Below, piece after piece: positions 8,392 through 17,652 of a stretch of DNA of 64,000 nt. The first letter of the stretch is position 1, and each line of letters opens with the position of its first letter. A model generated the notes under the pieces. It searched no databases and was not told the DNA's origin. It saw only the letters and a list, made by a program, of their open reading frames with translations. Position numbers and translations under genes: made by a program. The stretch comes from Thermotoga sp. SG1 (GTDB lineage Bacteria > Thermotogota > Thermotogae > Thermotogales > Thermotogaceae), in the NCBI RefSeq assembly GCF_002865985.1, contig NZ_LNDD01000003.1:423842-487841 (forward strand). Reading direction: 5' to 3'.

Positions 8392-9317
8392 AACACGGAG
8401 TCCTCGTAGCCTACAAGCCGAAGGGTCCAACCTCACACGATGTGGTGGATGAAGTACGAAAGAAGCTGAAAACACGGAAGGTGGGACACGGTGGAACCCT
8501 GGATCCCTTCGCCTGCGGTGTGCTCATTCTAGGGGTGAACCAGGGAACGCGTCTTCTTGAGTTCTACAAGAACCTGAACAAGGTCTACTGGGTGAAGATG
8601 AGGCTCGGGCTGATTACAGAGACCTTCGACATAACGGGAGAAGTCGTCGAAGAAAGAGAGTGCAACGTCACGGAGGAGGAAATAAAAGAGGCCATCTTTT
8701 CTTTCGTTGGAGAGTACGATCAAGTACCACCCGCTTATTCTGCGAAGAAATACAGGGGCGAGAGACTCTACAAACTGGCAAGAGAGGGTAAAATCATAAG
8801 ACTTCCTCCAAGAAGGGTGAAGATCTTCAGAATCTGGGATGTGGTGATAGATGGAAAAACCGTCTCTTTCAGGGTGGAGGTCTCGCCCGGAACTTATGTG
8901 AGGTCTCTCTGCATGGACATCGGATACAAACTTGGTTGTGGGGCGACCGTCGTAGAGCTTGTGAGAGAGAGTGTGGGGCCGCACACCCTCGAAGAAAGTC
9001 TCAACGTCTTCGAAGCATCGCCGGAGGAGATAGAAAACAGAGTGATCCCGATGGAAAGGTGCCTGGAGTGGCTCCCACGCGTGGTGATCTTTCAGGATTT
9101 TTCTGAAAGGATCCTCAACGGATCCCAGGTGTTTCTGGAGATGCTGAAGGAATGGGATGAGTTCAGGAAGGAAGACACGGTGAGAGTCTTCGATGAAGAG
9201 GGAAATCTTCTTGCGCTCGCGGAGGCAGAGAGAAACGCTTCTTTTCTTCGTACATTGAAAAGACAGGGCAGGAACGAACGAGTTTTGAAATTGAAAAAGG
9301 TTTTCAACACGAGGTGA
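8388..9317 (+). CDS. truB: tRNA pseudouridine-55 synthase
   Basis: TruB makes pseudouridine 55 in the T-loop of tRNAs. The 309-residue protein has the catalytic GGTLDPFACGVL motif with Asp39, the same number as in the T. maritima structure. A KVYWVKMRLG motif and a C-terminal PUA-like domain follow. It overlaps rbfA by four bases and precedes ribF by four, a gene pairing seen in many bacteria. Confidence 0.96.
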   Translation: MKHGVLVAYKPKGPTSHDVVDEVRKKLKTRKVGHGGTLDPFACGVLILGVNQGTRLLEFYKNLNKVYWVKMRLGLITETFDITGEVVEERECNVTEEEIKEAIFSFVGEYDQVPPAYSAKKYRGERLYKLAREGKIIRLPPRRVKIFRIWDVVIDGKTVSFRVEVSPGTYVRSLCMDIGYKLGCGATVVELVRESVGPHTLEESLNVFEASPEEIENRVIPMERCLEWLPRVVIFQDFSERILNGSQVFLEMLKEWDEFRKEDTVRVFDEEGNLLALAEAERNASFLRTLKRQGRNERVLKLKKVFNTR

Positions 9318-9321
9318 AAAA

Positions 9322-10212
9322 ATGATTGTCAGCATCGGTGTTTTCGACGGAGTTCACGTTGGGCATCGCAAGGTTCTTGAGAAACTCAGGGAAGTGGCCT
9401 CTTCAAAGAAAATGCCTGCTCTTGTGTTCACCATATCCCATCCCCCCGAATATCTCTCACCCGATTTTCTAGGTCTTTTGTTGCCTGTAGAAGAGAGGGT
9501 GGCGATTCTTTCAAAATTTTCGGAAGTGGTCGTACTGGATTTTTTTCAGATCAAAGATCTGTCACCGAAAGAATTTGTCGAAAAGTATTTGCCAGATGTC
9601 TCTGGGGTGGTCGTTGGAAGAGATTTCAGATTCGGAAAGAACGCCGAGGGAGATATTTCTTTTTTGAGAAAAAACGGACTGGAAGTGTACGAAGTGCCCG
9701 ACACGATCGTCAACGGAAAGAAAGTGAGCAGTTCTCTGATCAGAAAACTCGTCCAGGAAGGAAGGGTGGAGGAGATACCACCCTATCTTGGCAGGCACTA
9801 TGAGATATCAGGGATTGTCTACAGAGACAGACAGTTCGGAAGAAAGTTGGGGTTTCCAACGGCCAACATCGACAGGGGAAGAGAAAAACTCGTGAATTTG
9901 AAAAACGGAGTATATTTTGTGAAGGTGCATTTGCCGAATCAGGAAGAGAAATTCGGTGTCATGAACGTGGGATTCAGACCTACCGTGGGCGATTCTACGC
10001 ACGTGAAATACGAGGTCTACATACTGGATTTCGAAGGAGATCTGTACGGTGCCCACCTGAAGGTGGAAGTTCTGAAGTTCATAAGGCCAGAAAAGAAGTT
10101 CAACTCAATTGAAGAGTTGAAAGATACGATCGCTCAGGACATCGAGAATGCAAAACGGTTGATGGATGATATAATCAATTCGAAGTTATCCAGAAGAGGT
10201 GATGGTGAATGA
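9322..10212 (+). CDS. ribF: Bifunctional riboflavin kinase / FAD synthetase
   Basis: Converts riboflavin to FMN and then FAD. The 296 residues contain an N-terminal nucleotidyltransferase domain with GVFDGVHVGH (6-15) and a C-terminal flavokinase domain (about 158-290) with GFPTANI and GVMNVGFRPT. The T. maritima orthologue (TM0857) was the first FAD synthetase solved structurally (memory). The ribosome site GAGGTGAAAAA precedes ATG 9322. The next gene, a vitamin-uptake S-component, overlaps by ATGA. Confidence 0.95.
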   Translation: MIVSIGVFDGVHVGHRKVLEKLREVASSKKMPALVFTISHPPEYLSPDFLGLLLPVEERVAILSKFSEVVVLDFFQIKDLSPKEFVEKYLPDVSGVVVGRDFRFGKNAEGDISFLRKNGLEVYEVPDTIVNGKKVSSSLIRKLVQEGRVEEIPPYLGRHYEISGIVYRDRQFGRKLGFPTANIDRGREKLVNLKNGVYFVKVHLPNQEEKFGVMNVGFRPTVGDSTHVKYEVYILDFEGDLYGAHLKVEVLKFIRPEKKFNSIEELKDTIAQDIENAKRLMDDIINSKLSRRGDGE

Positions 10213-10712
10213 GGAAGTTGACCTACACAGCCATGTGGCTGGCCGTTGGAGTTGCTCTTGCCTACCTTCTGCATCTGGTGAACCTTGGCAGGATGTTCCT
10301 GCCGATTCATCTTGTTGCCATGCTCGCTGGAGCGGTCTCCGGGGCTTTTGTTGGAGGGATTGTTGGAGGGATTCTTCCGGTTCTGTCTTTTCTGACCATG
10401 GGTATGCCGCCCTTTCCAATGTTTCTGTTCATGATTCCTGAAGTCTTCGTGTACGGCTTCATTCTGGGAATGATGGAGAAGAAAAATATATTCCTCAGAC
10501 TCGCCGTTGCGGTTCTTCTTGGCAGACTGGTTTACTCGGTGTCTTACTACGCTCTAGGAGCACTCATTGGAATAAAACTTCAGCCGCTCACTTCGATTCT
10601 ATTGAGCTTCACCACGGGGATTCCCGGTATTGTTCTTCAATTTGTTCTTGTTCCACTCGTCTATAGAAGGCTTCAATTGATACTTGAGAAGGGAGGAAAG
10701 GAGAATGCCTGA
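10209..10712 (+). CDS. ECF transporter S-component-like membrane protein, substrate unknown
   Basis: A 167-residue protein with about six hydrophobic segments. Its layout resembles substrate-binding S-components of energy-coupling-factor transporters, in particular the FLPIHLVAMLAG and MGMPPFPM segments. S-components are used with shared EcfA/EcfT subunits, which are not encoded here. It is translationally coupled to ribF, which makes a flavin-related or other vitamin substrate an attractive guess, but the sequence does not show it. The family call rests on motif appearance only. Confidence 0.65.
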   Translation: MRKLTYTAMWLAVGVALAYLLHLVNLGRMFLPIHLVAMLAGAVSGAFVGGIVGGILPVLSFLTMGMPPFPMFLFMIPEVFVYGFILGMMEKKNIFLRLAVAVLLGRLVYSVSYYALGALIGIKLQPLTSILLSFTTGIPGIVLQFVLVPLVYRRLQLILEKGGKENA

Positions 10713-11046
10713 GATCATCTACGCAGCAGCTCCAGGTGCTTCAAACGGTAGTGCCACGGCCCCGGCAAGCAGTGGCTGGGGAAGTCTCCTCTTCATGCTG
10801 ATCTTCTTCATAGCGATCTTCTACTTTCTGATCATCCTTCCTCAGAGAAGAAGAGAAAAGCAGTTTCAGCAGATGCTGAGTCAGTTGAAACGGGGAGACA
10901 CGGTTGTCACAATAGGTGGTATCGTTGGAAAGGTCATCGATATCAAGAAAGACACCGTAAAGATCAAAACTGCCAACGCCACAGAACTTGAAATCACAAA
11001 AAGAGCTATATCAACCGTCATAAAGGAGAAGAATCAGGAGGGATAA
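10705..11046 (+). CDS. yajC: Preprotein translocase accessory subunit YajC
   Basis: A 113-residue single-span membrane protein: short N-terminal tail, one hydrophobic helix (about 25-45, FMLIFFIAIFYFLIILPQ), then a basic stretch RRREKQ and a KRGDTVVTIGGIVGKV domain. This is the standard YajC layout, and it sits directly ahead of secD and secF as usual. The start ATG 10705 follows AAAGGAGA and lies eight bases inside the previous gene; an upstream in-frame TTG has no such site. Confidence 0.93.
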   Translation: MPEIIYAAAPGASNGSATAPASSGWGSLLFMLIFFIAIFYFLIILPQRRREKQFQQMLSQLKRGDTVVTIGGIVGKVIDIKKDTVKIKTANATELEITKRAISTVIKEKNQEG

Positions 11047-11049
11047 TCG

Positions 11050-12447
11050 ATGAGGGGAGACAGGGTAAGGCTTGTGGTAGTGCTGATCGTACTGGTCGGC
11101 GCTCTATTGGCCCTCTTCTGGCCCAGCAAGGGAGGGTGGACGTCCAACATTCGCCTCGGACTGGATATAAAAGGTGGTGCGAGGATAGAGTATCTCGTCG
11201 AGGTGGAAGAAGGAACGGAGACCCCTTCTGATGTGGTTGATGACGTGTGGACGGTTTTGAGAAACAGGCTCGATGCGGCTGGGTACACTGAAGCCTCCGT
11301 GAAGAAAGTATTTCGCGAGAACAAATCCTACATAGTTGTGGAAATACCTGGAGCAACCGATACCGTCCAAGCGGAAAAGCTTATAGGGTCAACGGGTGTG
11401 CTTTACTTTGCCCAGGTTTTGGATGAGTACGACGGTGAAGATCCATACGAGGTACCAGAACTTTCTCTAGAAGCTAAGAGAGAAAAAGCAGCGTGGCTCA
11501 GAGGGAGGAACGGGAAATGGTATCTTGTGAAAAAAGAGATAATGGGAAGAAAGGACCTGGTTCTTGAAGCACCACGGATCGTTTACGCCAGGCCAGAGGT
11601 GGAAACAAGAGCGGGAAGATACGGTTACAAAGTTTCCTTTGAACTTGCCAAAGAATACGTGGACAAATTCAAAAAGATCACCCAGGCCCTTTACGTTCCC
11701 GAAGGCACCTACGATCCAAAAAAAAGACTTGCGATCGTTTTGGACAATGTTGTGCAGTTTGCAGGTCAGGTTGTTGCCATCATACCAGATGGAAAAGCTG
11801 AAATAACTGGAAACTTCTCTCTTGAAGAAGCAAAACAACTTGCCGCCATTTTGAGAAGTGGTGCTTTACCTGCGAGACTTGTAAAGACCTCCTCTGGGTG
11901 GGTGGCGCCTCTTCTTGGTCGTGACGTGATCGATGCTTCTCTGAAAGCAGGAATAGTGGGACTTATCCTTGTCCTTTTGTACATGCTGGTTTACTACAGG
12001 ACGATGGGAATTGTAGCGGATCTTGCCCTCATCTACAACACGATACTTCTACTTGGTGTGATGGCAGCTGGCAAGTTCATACTCACCCTTCCCGGTATAG
12101 CGGGTATCATCCTCACTATCGGAACAACGGTGGACGGAAACGTGATCATATACGAAAGAATAAAAGAAGAAATGCGGTTAGGAAAACCCGTTAAGACATC
12201 CATAGCGGCAGGTTTCGACAGATCGCTTTCAACGATTCTGGATGCAAACATCACAACCATACTCACTGGACTCATACTCTACTATTTCGGAACAGGAACC
12301 GTAAAAGGATTTGCCATCACATTGATAATCGGTGTTCTTGGTAGTATATTCGTGAATCTTGTGTTCAGCAGACTTCTCCTCGACAGCCTTGCTCCTCTCA
12401 TAAAACCGCCCCGGGTTGAGGAAGCTCAGGGAGGGAGCAAACAATGA
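11050..12447 (+). CDS. secD: Protein translocase subunit SecD
   Basis: SecD works with SecF to pull proteins through SecYEG using the ion gradient. The 465-residue protein has one N-terminal membrane helix (10-25), the LGLDIKGGARIEY motif, an external P1 domain and five C-terminal helices with the GTTVDGNVIIYERIKEE motif. It is shorter than E. coli SecD, as in many thermophiles. The stop overlaps the secF start as ATGA. Confidence 0.96.
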   Translation: MRGDRVRLVVVLIVLVGALLALFWPSKGGWTSNIRLGLDIKGGARIEYLVEVEEGTETPSDVVDDVWTVLRNRLDAAGYTEASVKKVFRENKSYIVVEIPGATDTVQAEKLIGSTGVLYFAQVLDEYDGEDPYEVPELSLEAKREKAAWLRGRNGKWYLVKKEIMGRKDLVLEAPRIVYARPEVETRAGRYGYKVSFELAKEYVDKFKKITQALYVPEGTYDPKKRLAIVLDNVVQFAGQVVAIIPDGKAEITGNFSLEEAKQLAAILRSGALPARLVKTSSGWVAPLLGRDVIDASLKAGIVGLILVLLYMLVYYRTMGIVADLALIYNTILLLGVMAAGKFILTLPGIAGIILTIGTTVDGNVIIYERIKEEMRLGKPVKTSIAAGFDRSLSTILDANITTILTGLILYYFGTGTVKGFAITLIIGVLGSIFVNLVFSRLLLDSLAPLIKPPRVEEAQGGSKQ

Positions 12448-13322
12448 GAAGAGAGATCGATTTCATGGGGAAATCGAAGATCTTTATAACGGTTTCACTG
12501 ATACTGATCGTGATTTCTCTTGTTTCGATATTCACGAAAGGCTTCAACTTCGGAGTAGAGTTCACAGGTGGCTCCGAAATCATCGTGCGTTTTGAGAACG
12601 TGGAGATCACAGAGTCTGATATAAGAAACGAGATCTCTCGAATCTCCGATGAATTCGCAACGGCCAGGATCGTTCAAGTGCGGTCCGCGGGGGATCCCGC
12701 GAACGTTCTGAAGTATTCAATAGTCGTTCCCAAAACCTACGAACCAGATGAAAAGGAGAGGATTCAAAGAGAACTTGAAAGTCTTCTTCCGGGGAAGGTT
12801 GTTTCCTTCAACGAAATCAGCGGAACAGCAGCAGAAGAGATAAGAAGGGGCACATGGACAGCTATTCTGGTGGCGCTGGTAGTCCTCCTCATCTACATCA
12901 CCATACGGTTCAGGTTCGTGTTCGGTGTGGCAGCGATCGTTGCTCTCGTTCATGATGTTCTCATCACAATGGGCTTTTTCTCACTCTTCGGATACGAAAT
13001 CAACGTTGCTGCCGTTGCGGCCTTTCTGACACTTCTTGGCTATTCGTTGAACGACTCCATCGTACTTTCGGACAGGATCAGAGAAAATATGAAAAGATAC
13101 CGCGGAAGGAACATGCTCAACATCGTGAACATGAGTATAAATCAGGTTCTTGCCAGAACGATCAATACCTCTCTCACAACGTTCTTTGTAGTTTTTGTCT
13201 TACTACTGTTTGCGGGAAATGCTGTGAAACCTTTTGCCTTTGGAATGACGATAGGGACGGTGGTGGGAACCTACTCTTCACTCTACATAGTTTCTCCCAT
13301 CATCGTGAAATGGTCAAAATGA
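12444..13322 (+). CDS. secF: Protein translocase subunit SecF
   Basis: Partner of SecD. The 292-residue protein shows one N-terminal helix, FNFGVEFTGGSE, an external domain, and five further helices carrying GYSLNDSIVLSDRIREN. Its TGA is followed at once by a strong hairpin that ends the operon running from the sua5 gene. Confidence 0.96.
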   Translation: MRREIDFMGKSKIFITVSLILIVISLVSIFTKGFNFGVEFTGGSEIIVRFENVEITESDIRNEISRISDEFATARIVQVRSAGDPANVLKYSIVVPKTYEPDEKERIQRELESLLPGKVVSFNEISGTAAEEIRRGTWTAILVALVVLLIYITIRFRFVFGVAAIVALVHDVLITMGFFSLFGYEINVAAVAAFLTLLGYSLNDSIVLSDRIRENMKRYRGRNMLNIVNMSINQVLARTINTSLTTFFVVFVLLLFAGNAVKPFAFGMTIGTVVGTYSSLYIVSPIIVKWSK

Positions 13323-13344
13323 GAGGGGCGAAGGCCCCTCTTTA
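13323..13344. terminator. Bidirectional terminator between secF and the nucleotidyltransferase gene
   Basis: GAGGGGC (13323-13329) pairs with GCCCCTC (13334-13340) around a GAAG loop. T-rich sequence follows on the plus strand. The minus-strand gene stops inside its right flank (13342-13344), so it can serve both convergent operons. Confidence 0.85.
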
Positions 13345-14406
13345 AAATTCCACTCTGCTCATGTCTCCCAGGATGAGGCTCAAACTAGCAGGTTTCCTAG
13401 CAGAGCTTCTTACAGAGACACCCTTTCCCAGAATGGAGGAGTCTATCCTCTTTTCTATACCCACTATAGAACAACTGTCCATCACTATACTGTTTTCAAT
13501 CTCGCAGTTTTCTAGGACCACGTTGTTTCCAATGGATGTGTAAGGCCCCACGTAAGTGTCCTTTATAAGGCAATTTTCGCCTATAACCACGGGTCCTCTG
13601 ATCAGTGAGTTGACAATTCTGGAGGACTTTCCAATCATAACAGCTCCCTGAATGGTGGTTTTATCGTCCACTTCACCGAGAATCTCCTCGTTTATTCCCA
13701 TGAGGATTTTCCTGTTGGCTTCCAGCAGATCATTGGGTTTCCCTGTATCTTTCCACCAGCCATAGATGATGTAACCTTTTACCTTTTCCCCTTTCTCTAT
13801 GAGATATTCTATAGCGTCGGTTATCTCAAGTTCACCTCTCCAGGAGGGTTTTATGTTCTCTACGCCCTCGAATATTCTGTTTCTGAAAAGGTACAATCCC
13901 ACGATGGCAAGATTGCTAGGAGGAATCTTTGGTTTTTCAACGACCTTTATAACCCTATCCCCTTCCATCACAGCCACACCGAAGCGGGTTGGATCTTTGA
14001 CCGGTGAGAGCAAGATGGAAGCAGCGTAGTCTGACTTTTCGAAATCTTCCACGAACTTTCTGAGATCTTCGAGGATGAGGTTGTCTCCAAGGTACATCAT
14101 GAAGCTCTCATCACCGAGGAAGTCTCTGGAAACCAAGACGGCGTGAGCAAGACCTTTGGGCTCTTCCTGAATAATGTAAGTGATTTTCAGGCCGAAGGGA
14201 TTGTCTCCTACAACGTTTCTGAATTCTTCTGCGTTGTAAGGATTTACGACGATTCCCACTTCTTCGATTCCGGCTCGTGCGATGTTTTCCAAACTGTAGA
14301 AAAGAATGGGCTTGTTTGCAATCGGTATGAGATGTTTTGCGGTAGTGAATGTTAGAGGCCTTAGTCTGGTACCCTTTCCTGCACAGAGCACAATCGCTTT
14401 TTTCAC
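13342..14406 (-). CDS. Sugar-1-phosphate nucleotidyltransferase with left-handed beta-helix tail
   Basis: A 354-residue protein with an N-terminal nucleotidyltransferase domain (AIVLCAGKGTRLRPLT at 4-19, then a YLGDN metal-binding segment). A C-terminal hexapeptide-repeat beta helix follows (about 245-340). It resembles the long form of glucose-1-phosphate thymidylyltransferase common in thermophiles. Substrate and nucleotide cannot be fixed from sequence. The start is taken as GTG 14406, six bases after AGGAGGTG; a GTG at 14412 is inside that site. It stands alone between two plus-strand operons. Confidence 0.82.
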   Translation of the reverse strand: MKKAIVLCAGKGTRLRPLTFTTAKHLIPIANKPILFYSLENIARAGIEEVGIVVNPYNAEEFRNVVGDNPFGLKITYIIQEEPKGLAHAVLVSRDFLGDESFMMYLGDNLILEDLRKFVEDFEKSDYAASILLSPVKDPTRFGVAVMEGDRVIKVVEKPKIPPSNLAIVGLYLFRNRIFEGVENIKPSWRGELEITDAIEYLIEKGEKVKGYIIYGWWKDTGKPNDLLEANRKILMGINEEILGEVDDKTTIQGAVMIGKSSRIVNSLIRGPVVIGENCLIKDTYVGPYTSIGNNVVLENCEIENSIVMDSCSIVGIEKRIDSSILGKGVSVRSSARKPASLSLILGDMSRVEF

Positions 14407-14428
14407 TATCACACCTCCTTTCTCAAAA

Positions 14429-14437
14429 ATTATATCA
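14429..14437 (-). promoter_or_regulatory. Extended -10 promoter of the nucleotidyltransferase gene
   Basis: Minus-strand TG-A-TATAAT (14437-14429) is a perfect extended -10 element placed 23 bases before the GTG start. No good -35 is seen at 17 bases. Confidence 0.6.
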
Positions 14438-14487
14438 ATCGACCATGATAGAATAAGTAAGGAAAAACTATTGGGAGGTGAACGAGC

Positions 14488-14937
14488 TTGAAAGTGATAC
14501 TCCTAAAAGATGTTCCAAAAATTGGGAAAAAGGGCGAAATCAAGGAAGTTTCCGATGGGTACGCGAGGAACTATCTCATTCCCCGTGGTCTTGCCAGAGA
14601 GTACACCAAGGGGCTCGAAAGGGCGATAGAACATGAAAAGGAGATGGAAAGGAAAAAGAAAGAGCGTGAAAGAGAGGAAAGTGAGAAAATCCTGAAAGAA
14701 CTCAAAAAGAGAACACATATCATAAAAGTCAAAGCGGGTGAAGCCGGGAAAATCTTCGGAGCCGTTACAGCAGCAACCCTGGCAGAAGAGATTTCAAAAC
14801 TCACCGGTTTGAACCTCGACAAGAGATGGTTCAAGCTGGACAAACCCATAAAAGAAATCGGAAAGTACTCGGTGGAGGTAGTCCTGCCAGGTGGTGTTAG
14901 AGACACTATAGATATCAGGGTGGAAAGAGAAGAATGA
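14488..14937 (+). CDS. rplI: 50S ribosomal protein L9
   Basis: A 149-residue L9: N-terminal rRNA-binding domain [17 protein letters not shown] with [12 protein letters not shown], a long charged connecting helix (about 45-75), and a C-terminal domain with [13 protein letters not shown]. The family invariably begins MKVI-like, which selects TTG 14488 as start; GGGAGGTGA lies seven bases upstream. The stop overlaps the tRNase Z start as ATGA. Confidence 0.96.
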   Translation: MKVILLKDVPKIGKKGEIKEVSDGYARNYLIPRGLAREYTKGLERAIEHEKEMERKKKEREREESEKILKELKKRTHIIKVKAGEAGKIFGAVTAATLAEEISKLTGLNLDKRWFKLDKPIKEIGKYSVEVVLPGGVRDTIDIRVEREE

Positions 14938-15776
14938 ACATAATAGGGTTTTCAAAGGCTCTGTTTTCCACTTGGATTTATTACTCTCCCGAGCGAATTC
15001 TCTTTGATGCAGGAGAGGGAGTTTCCACCGCTCTTGGAAGTAAGGTTTATGCCTTCAAATATGTTTTTCTTACACATGGCCATGTGGATCACATAGCGGG
15101 ATTGTGGGGTATTGTGAACATAAGAAACAACGGAATGGGTGATAGGGAAAAGCCGCTCGATGTTTTTTACCCAAAAGGAAACAGAGCGGTTGAGGAGTAC
15201 ACTAATTTCATAAAAAAGGCGAACCCAGAACTTCGATTTTCCTTCAACGTTCATCCTCTGGAAGAAGGGGAAAAGGTGTTTCTTAGAGATGCGGGTGGTT
15301 TCAAACGTTACGTTCAGCCTTTCAGGACAAAGCACGTGGCATCTGAAGTGAGTTTCGGATATCACATTTTCGAGGTTAGAAGAAAACTGAAGGAAGAATT
15401 TCAGAATCTGGACAGCAAGGTGATCGCCAAACTGGTGAAGGAAAAAGGTCGGGATTTCGTAACTGATGAGTATCACAAAAAAATCCTCACCATCAGCGGT
15501 GATTCTCTGGCACTCGATCCAGAAGAGGTGGAGGGAACAGAGCTTCTGATCCACGAGTGCACCTTTCTCGATCCTCGTGATCGAAGGTACAAGAATCACG
15601 CATCGATCGATGAAGTCATGGAAACAGTGAAGAAAGCGGGTGTGAAAAGGGTGATTCTTTACCACATTTCAACACGCTACATAAGGAGCATTAAGAGCGT
15701 CATAAAAAAGTACAGGGAGATGTTGCCTGACGTGGAGATCACCTACATGGATCCGAGGAGGGTGTTCGAGATGTGA
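14934..15776 (+). CDS. rnz: Ribonuclease Z (tRNase Z)
   Basis: Removes the 3' trailer from tRNA precursors. The 280-residue metallo-beta-lactamase-fold enzyme has THGHVDH at 47-53 (His48, His50, Asp52, His53 bind zinc), later metal ligands in SGDS and LYHIS, and a short exosite. The T. maritima enzyme (TM0864) is known to cut after CCA instead of after the discriminator base, in keeping with a genome whose tRNA genes mostly encode CCA. It is coupled to rplI. Confidence 0.92.
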   Translation: MNIIGFSKALFSTWIYYSPERILFDAGEGVSTALGSKVYAFKYVFLTHGHVDHIAGLWGIVNIRNNGMGDREKPLDVFYPKGNRAVEEYTNFIKKANPELRFSFNVHPLEEGEKVFLRDAGGFKRYVQPFRTKHVASEVSFGYHIFEVRRKLKEEFQNLDSKVIAKLVKEKGRDFVTDEYHKKILTISGDSLALDPEEVEGTELLIHECTFLDPRDRRYKNHASIDEVMETVKKAGVKRVILYHISTRYIRSIKSVIKKYREMLPDVEITYMDPRRVFEM

Positions 15777-15787
15777 GGGGGGATACT

Positions 15788-16210
15788 ATGGAAGCATGGA
15801 TGTTCTGGCTTATTCTTGGTGTAATACTCATGGTAGCGGAGATCTTCACACCCACCTTTTTCATTTTCTGGTTCGGTGTGGGATCACTTGCGGCTTCGTT
15901 GGTATCTTTGTACTTGGGTGTTTACATTCAAATAATCGTCTTTGCCGTTGTTTCAATCGTCTTGGTTCTTTTAACAAGGAAACTGGTTCAGAGCTGGGAA
16001 TCTCCAAGGAAAATCCACGTTGAAGAGATCGTTGGGAAGGTGGCTCTCGTTATCGAAACGATAAACAACAAAGAGGGAACCGGCCTTGTGAAGATCGACG
16101 GGGACGTGTGGAGGGCATTTGCGGAGGACGATGAGGAAATCATTGAAAAGGGTGAACACGTGAAGATCCTGAAAGTAGAAGGAGCCCACGTCGTTGTGAA
16201 AAAAGTTTGA
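15788..16210 (+). CDS. NfeD-like membrane protein
   Basis: A 140-residue protein with about three N-terminal membrane helices (to about residue 65) and a C-terminal OB-fold-like domain (about 75-140, [11 protein letters not shown] and [14 protein letters not shown]). This is the short NfeD type, always paired with SPFH proteins; its partner follows 13 bases downstream. The frame extends to a GTG at 15773, but GAGGGGGGA places the ribosome on ATG 15788. Confidence 0.88.
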   Translation: MEAWMFWLILGVILMVAEIFTPTFFIFWFGVGSLAASLVSLYLGVYIQIIVFAVVSIVLVLLTRKLVQSWESPRKIHVEEIVGKVALVIETINNKEGTGLVKIDGDVWRAFAEDDEEIIEKGEHVKILKVEGAHVVVKKV

Positions 16211-16223
16211 GGAGGTGAGGGAT

Positions 16224-17144
16224 ATGCTGATAGCCCTTGTTGTTGTCGTTCTGTTTCTTGTGATAGTTGCTGCCAGTTCTTTGAGGATAGTGAGGCCTTA
16301 CGAGCGAGGTCTGGTAGAAAGGCTTGGAAAGTTCAAGAGGGAAGTAGGATCAGGAATACACTTCATCATTCCGTTCTTCGAACGTATGATAAAAGTCGAT
16401 ATGAGAGAGAAAGTGATCGATGTTCCACCACAGGAAGTGATAACAAGGGACAACGTGGTTGTAACCGTCGATGCGGTCATCTACTACGAAATCACGGATG
16501 CTTACAAGGTGGTATACAACGTGAGTAACTTCGAAATGGCCACCATAAAGCTTGCTCAGACCAATCTCAGAAACGTGATAGGAGAGCTAGAACTCGATCA
16601 GACGCTCACTTCGAGAGAAAGGATAAACATGAAGCTCAGAACGGTTCTCGATGAAGCAACAGACAAGTGGGGTGTAAGGATCACCCGGGTTGAGATCAAA
16701 AAGATAGATCCTCCTCAGGACATCACAGATGCCATGAGTAAGCAGATGAAAGCTGAAAGAACGAAGAGGGCAGCCATACTGGAAGCTGAAGGTTACAAAC
16801 AGGCCCAGATCTTGAGGGCAGAGGGTGAAAAGAACGCAGCAATACTAAGAGCAGAAGGAGAAGCCGAAGCAATAAAGCGAGTTGCTGAGGCAAACATGCA
16901 AAAACTCATGCTCGAAGCACGTGGACAGGCCGAGGCAATAAAACTTGTCTTTGGTGCTATACACGAAGGTAAACCAACAAAAGATCTTCTCACTGTCAGG
17001 TATCTGGAGACACTCAAAGAGATGGCAAACGGTCAGGCGACAAAGATCTTCCTTCCGTTCGAAGCAAGTTCCATACTCGCAAGTCTAGGGGTCATCTCGG
17101 AGATCTTCAAAGAAAAGAACGAGGACAAAAGGGATGAGAAATGA
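16224..17144 (+). CDS. SPFH/stomatin-like membrane scaffold protein
   Basis: A 306-residue protein with one N-terminal membrane helix, an SPFH (band 7) domain (about 25-190, [14 protein letters not shown]) and a long alanine- and glutamate-rich coiled coil (about 175-250, repeats of ILRAEGE). Stomatin/QmcA-type proteins form large membrane rings that organise proteases or lipid domains. Pairing with NfeD matches the slipin operon type. Start ATG 16224 is eight bases after GAGGAGG; an in-frame GTG at 16215 lies inside that site. Confidence 0.9.
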   Translation: MLIALVVVVLFLVIVAASSLRIVRPYERGLVERLGKFKREVGSGIHFIIPFFERMIKVDMREKVIDVPPQEVITRDNVVVTVDAVIYYEITDAYKVVYNVSNFEMATIKLAQTNLRNVIGELELDQTLTSRERINMKLRTVLDEATDKWGVRITRVEIKKIDPPQDITDAMSKQMKAERTKRAAILEAEGYKQAQILRAEGEKNAAILRAEGEAEAIKRVAEANMQKLMLEARGQAEAIKLVFGAIHEGKPTKDLLTVRYLETLKEMANGQATKIFLPFEASSILASLGVISEIFKEKNEDKRDEK

Positions 17145-17623
17145 TGTGGTTTTTTGAGGGACTTCTGTTCTGTGGAGTGGGGTTTGCCACTTCCATACTT
17201 TTTTCTTACTTTTACCTCAAAGAGAGGGAAAAACTGGATTTGAGTGCCTTCAGGATTTTCAACGAGTTCACTGTTCTAGGACTCATCTTTTTGTTTTCCT
17301 GGGTTTTCAACCCTGTGATCTTTCGACTGTTGGTTTCCGGACTTGCTGTACTCTTTTTTCTTGGAGAATCTGCTCGTTTCTTAATGGGCATAGACAAACA
17401 GTACCGCATCATGTTTCTGGCCTTTGAATACAACGACAGGGAATTCAGTTTGTACCAGATCAGAAAGAGACTGTTCAGATCTTTCGTAAAACCCGCCCTG
17501 AAATTTTTAGGATTGTACGCTGTCTTCTCCAACGTTGATCTGAAGAGCTCTCTGATAGTTCCGGCAATATTGTTCCTTGGTGTAACAATCAGTTTACTGA
17601 ACGGAATAAATAAACTCGACTAA
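17141..17623 (+). CDS. Uncharacterised membrane protein in the NfeD-SPFH operon
   Basis: A 160-residue hydrophobic protein with four or five predicted membrane segments and basic loops such as [12 protein letters not shown] do not recognise a family. It overlaps the SPFH gene by four bases (ATGA), so it should be made together with NfeD and the SPFH protein. It may be a membrane partner of that ring (inference from position only). Confidence 0.75.
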   Translation: MMWFFEGLLFCGVGFATSILFSYFYLKEREKLDLSAFRIFNEFTVLGLIFLFSWVFNPVIFRLLVSGLAVLFFLGESARFLMGIDKQYRIMFLAFEYNDREFSLYQIRKRLFRSFVKPALKFLGLYAVFSNVDLKSSLIVPAILFLGVTISLLNGINKLD

Positions 17624-17625
17624 TT

Positions 17626-17634
17626 TGGTAGAAT
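17626..17634 (+). promoter_or_regulatory. Probable extended -10 promoter of the grx-trxB pair
   Basis: TG-G-TAGAAT (17626-17634) lies 18 bases ahead of the start codon at 17653, with GGAGGTGA between. It would separate this redox pair from the preceding membrane operon. No -35 is evident. Confidence 0.5.
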
Positions 17635-17652
17635 AATAATGGAGGTGAAAAA

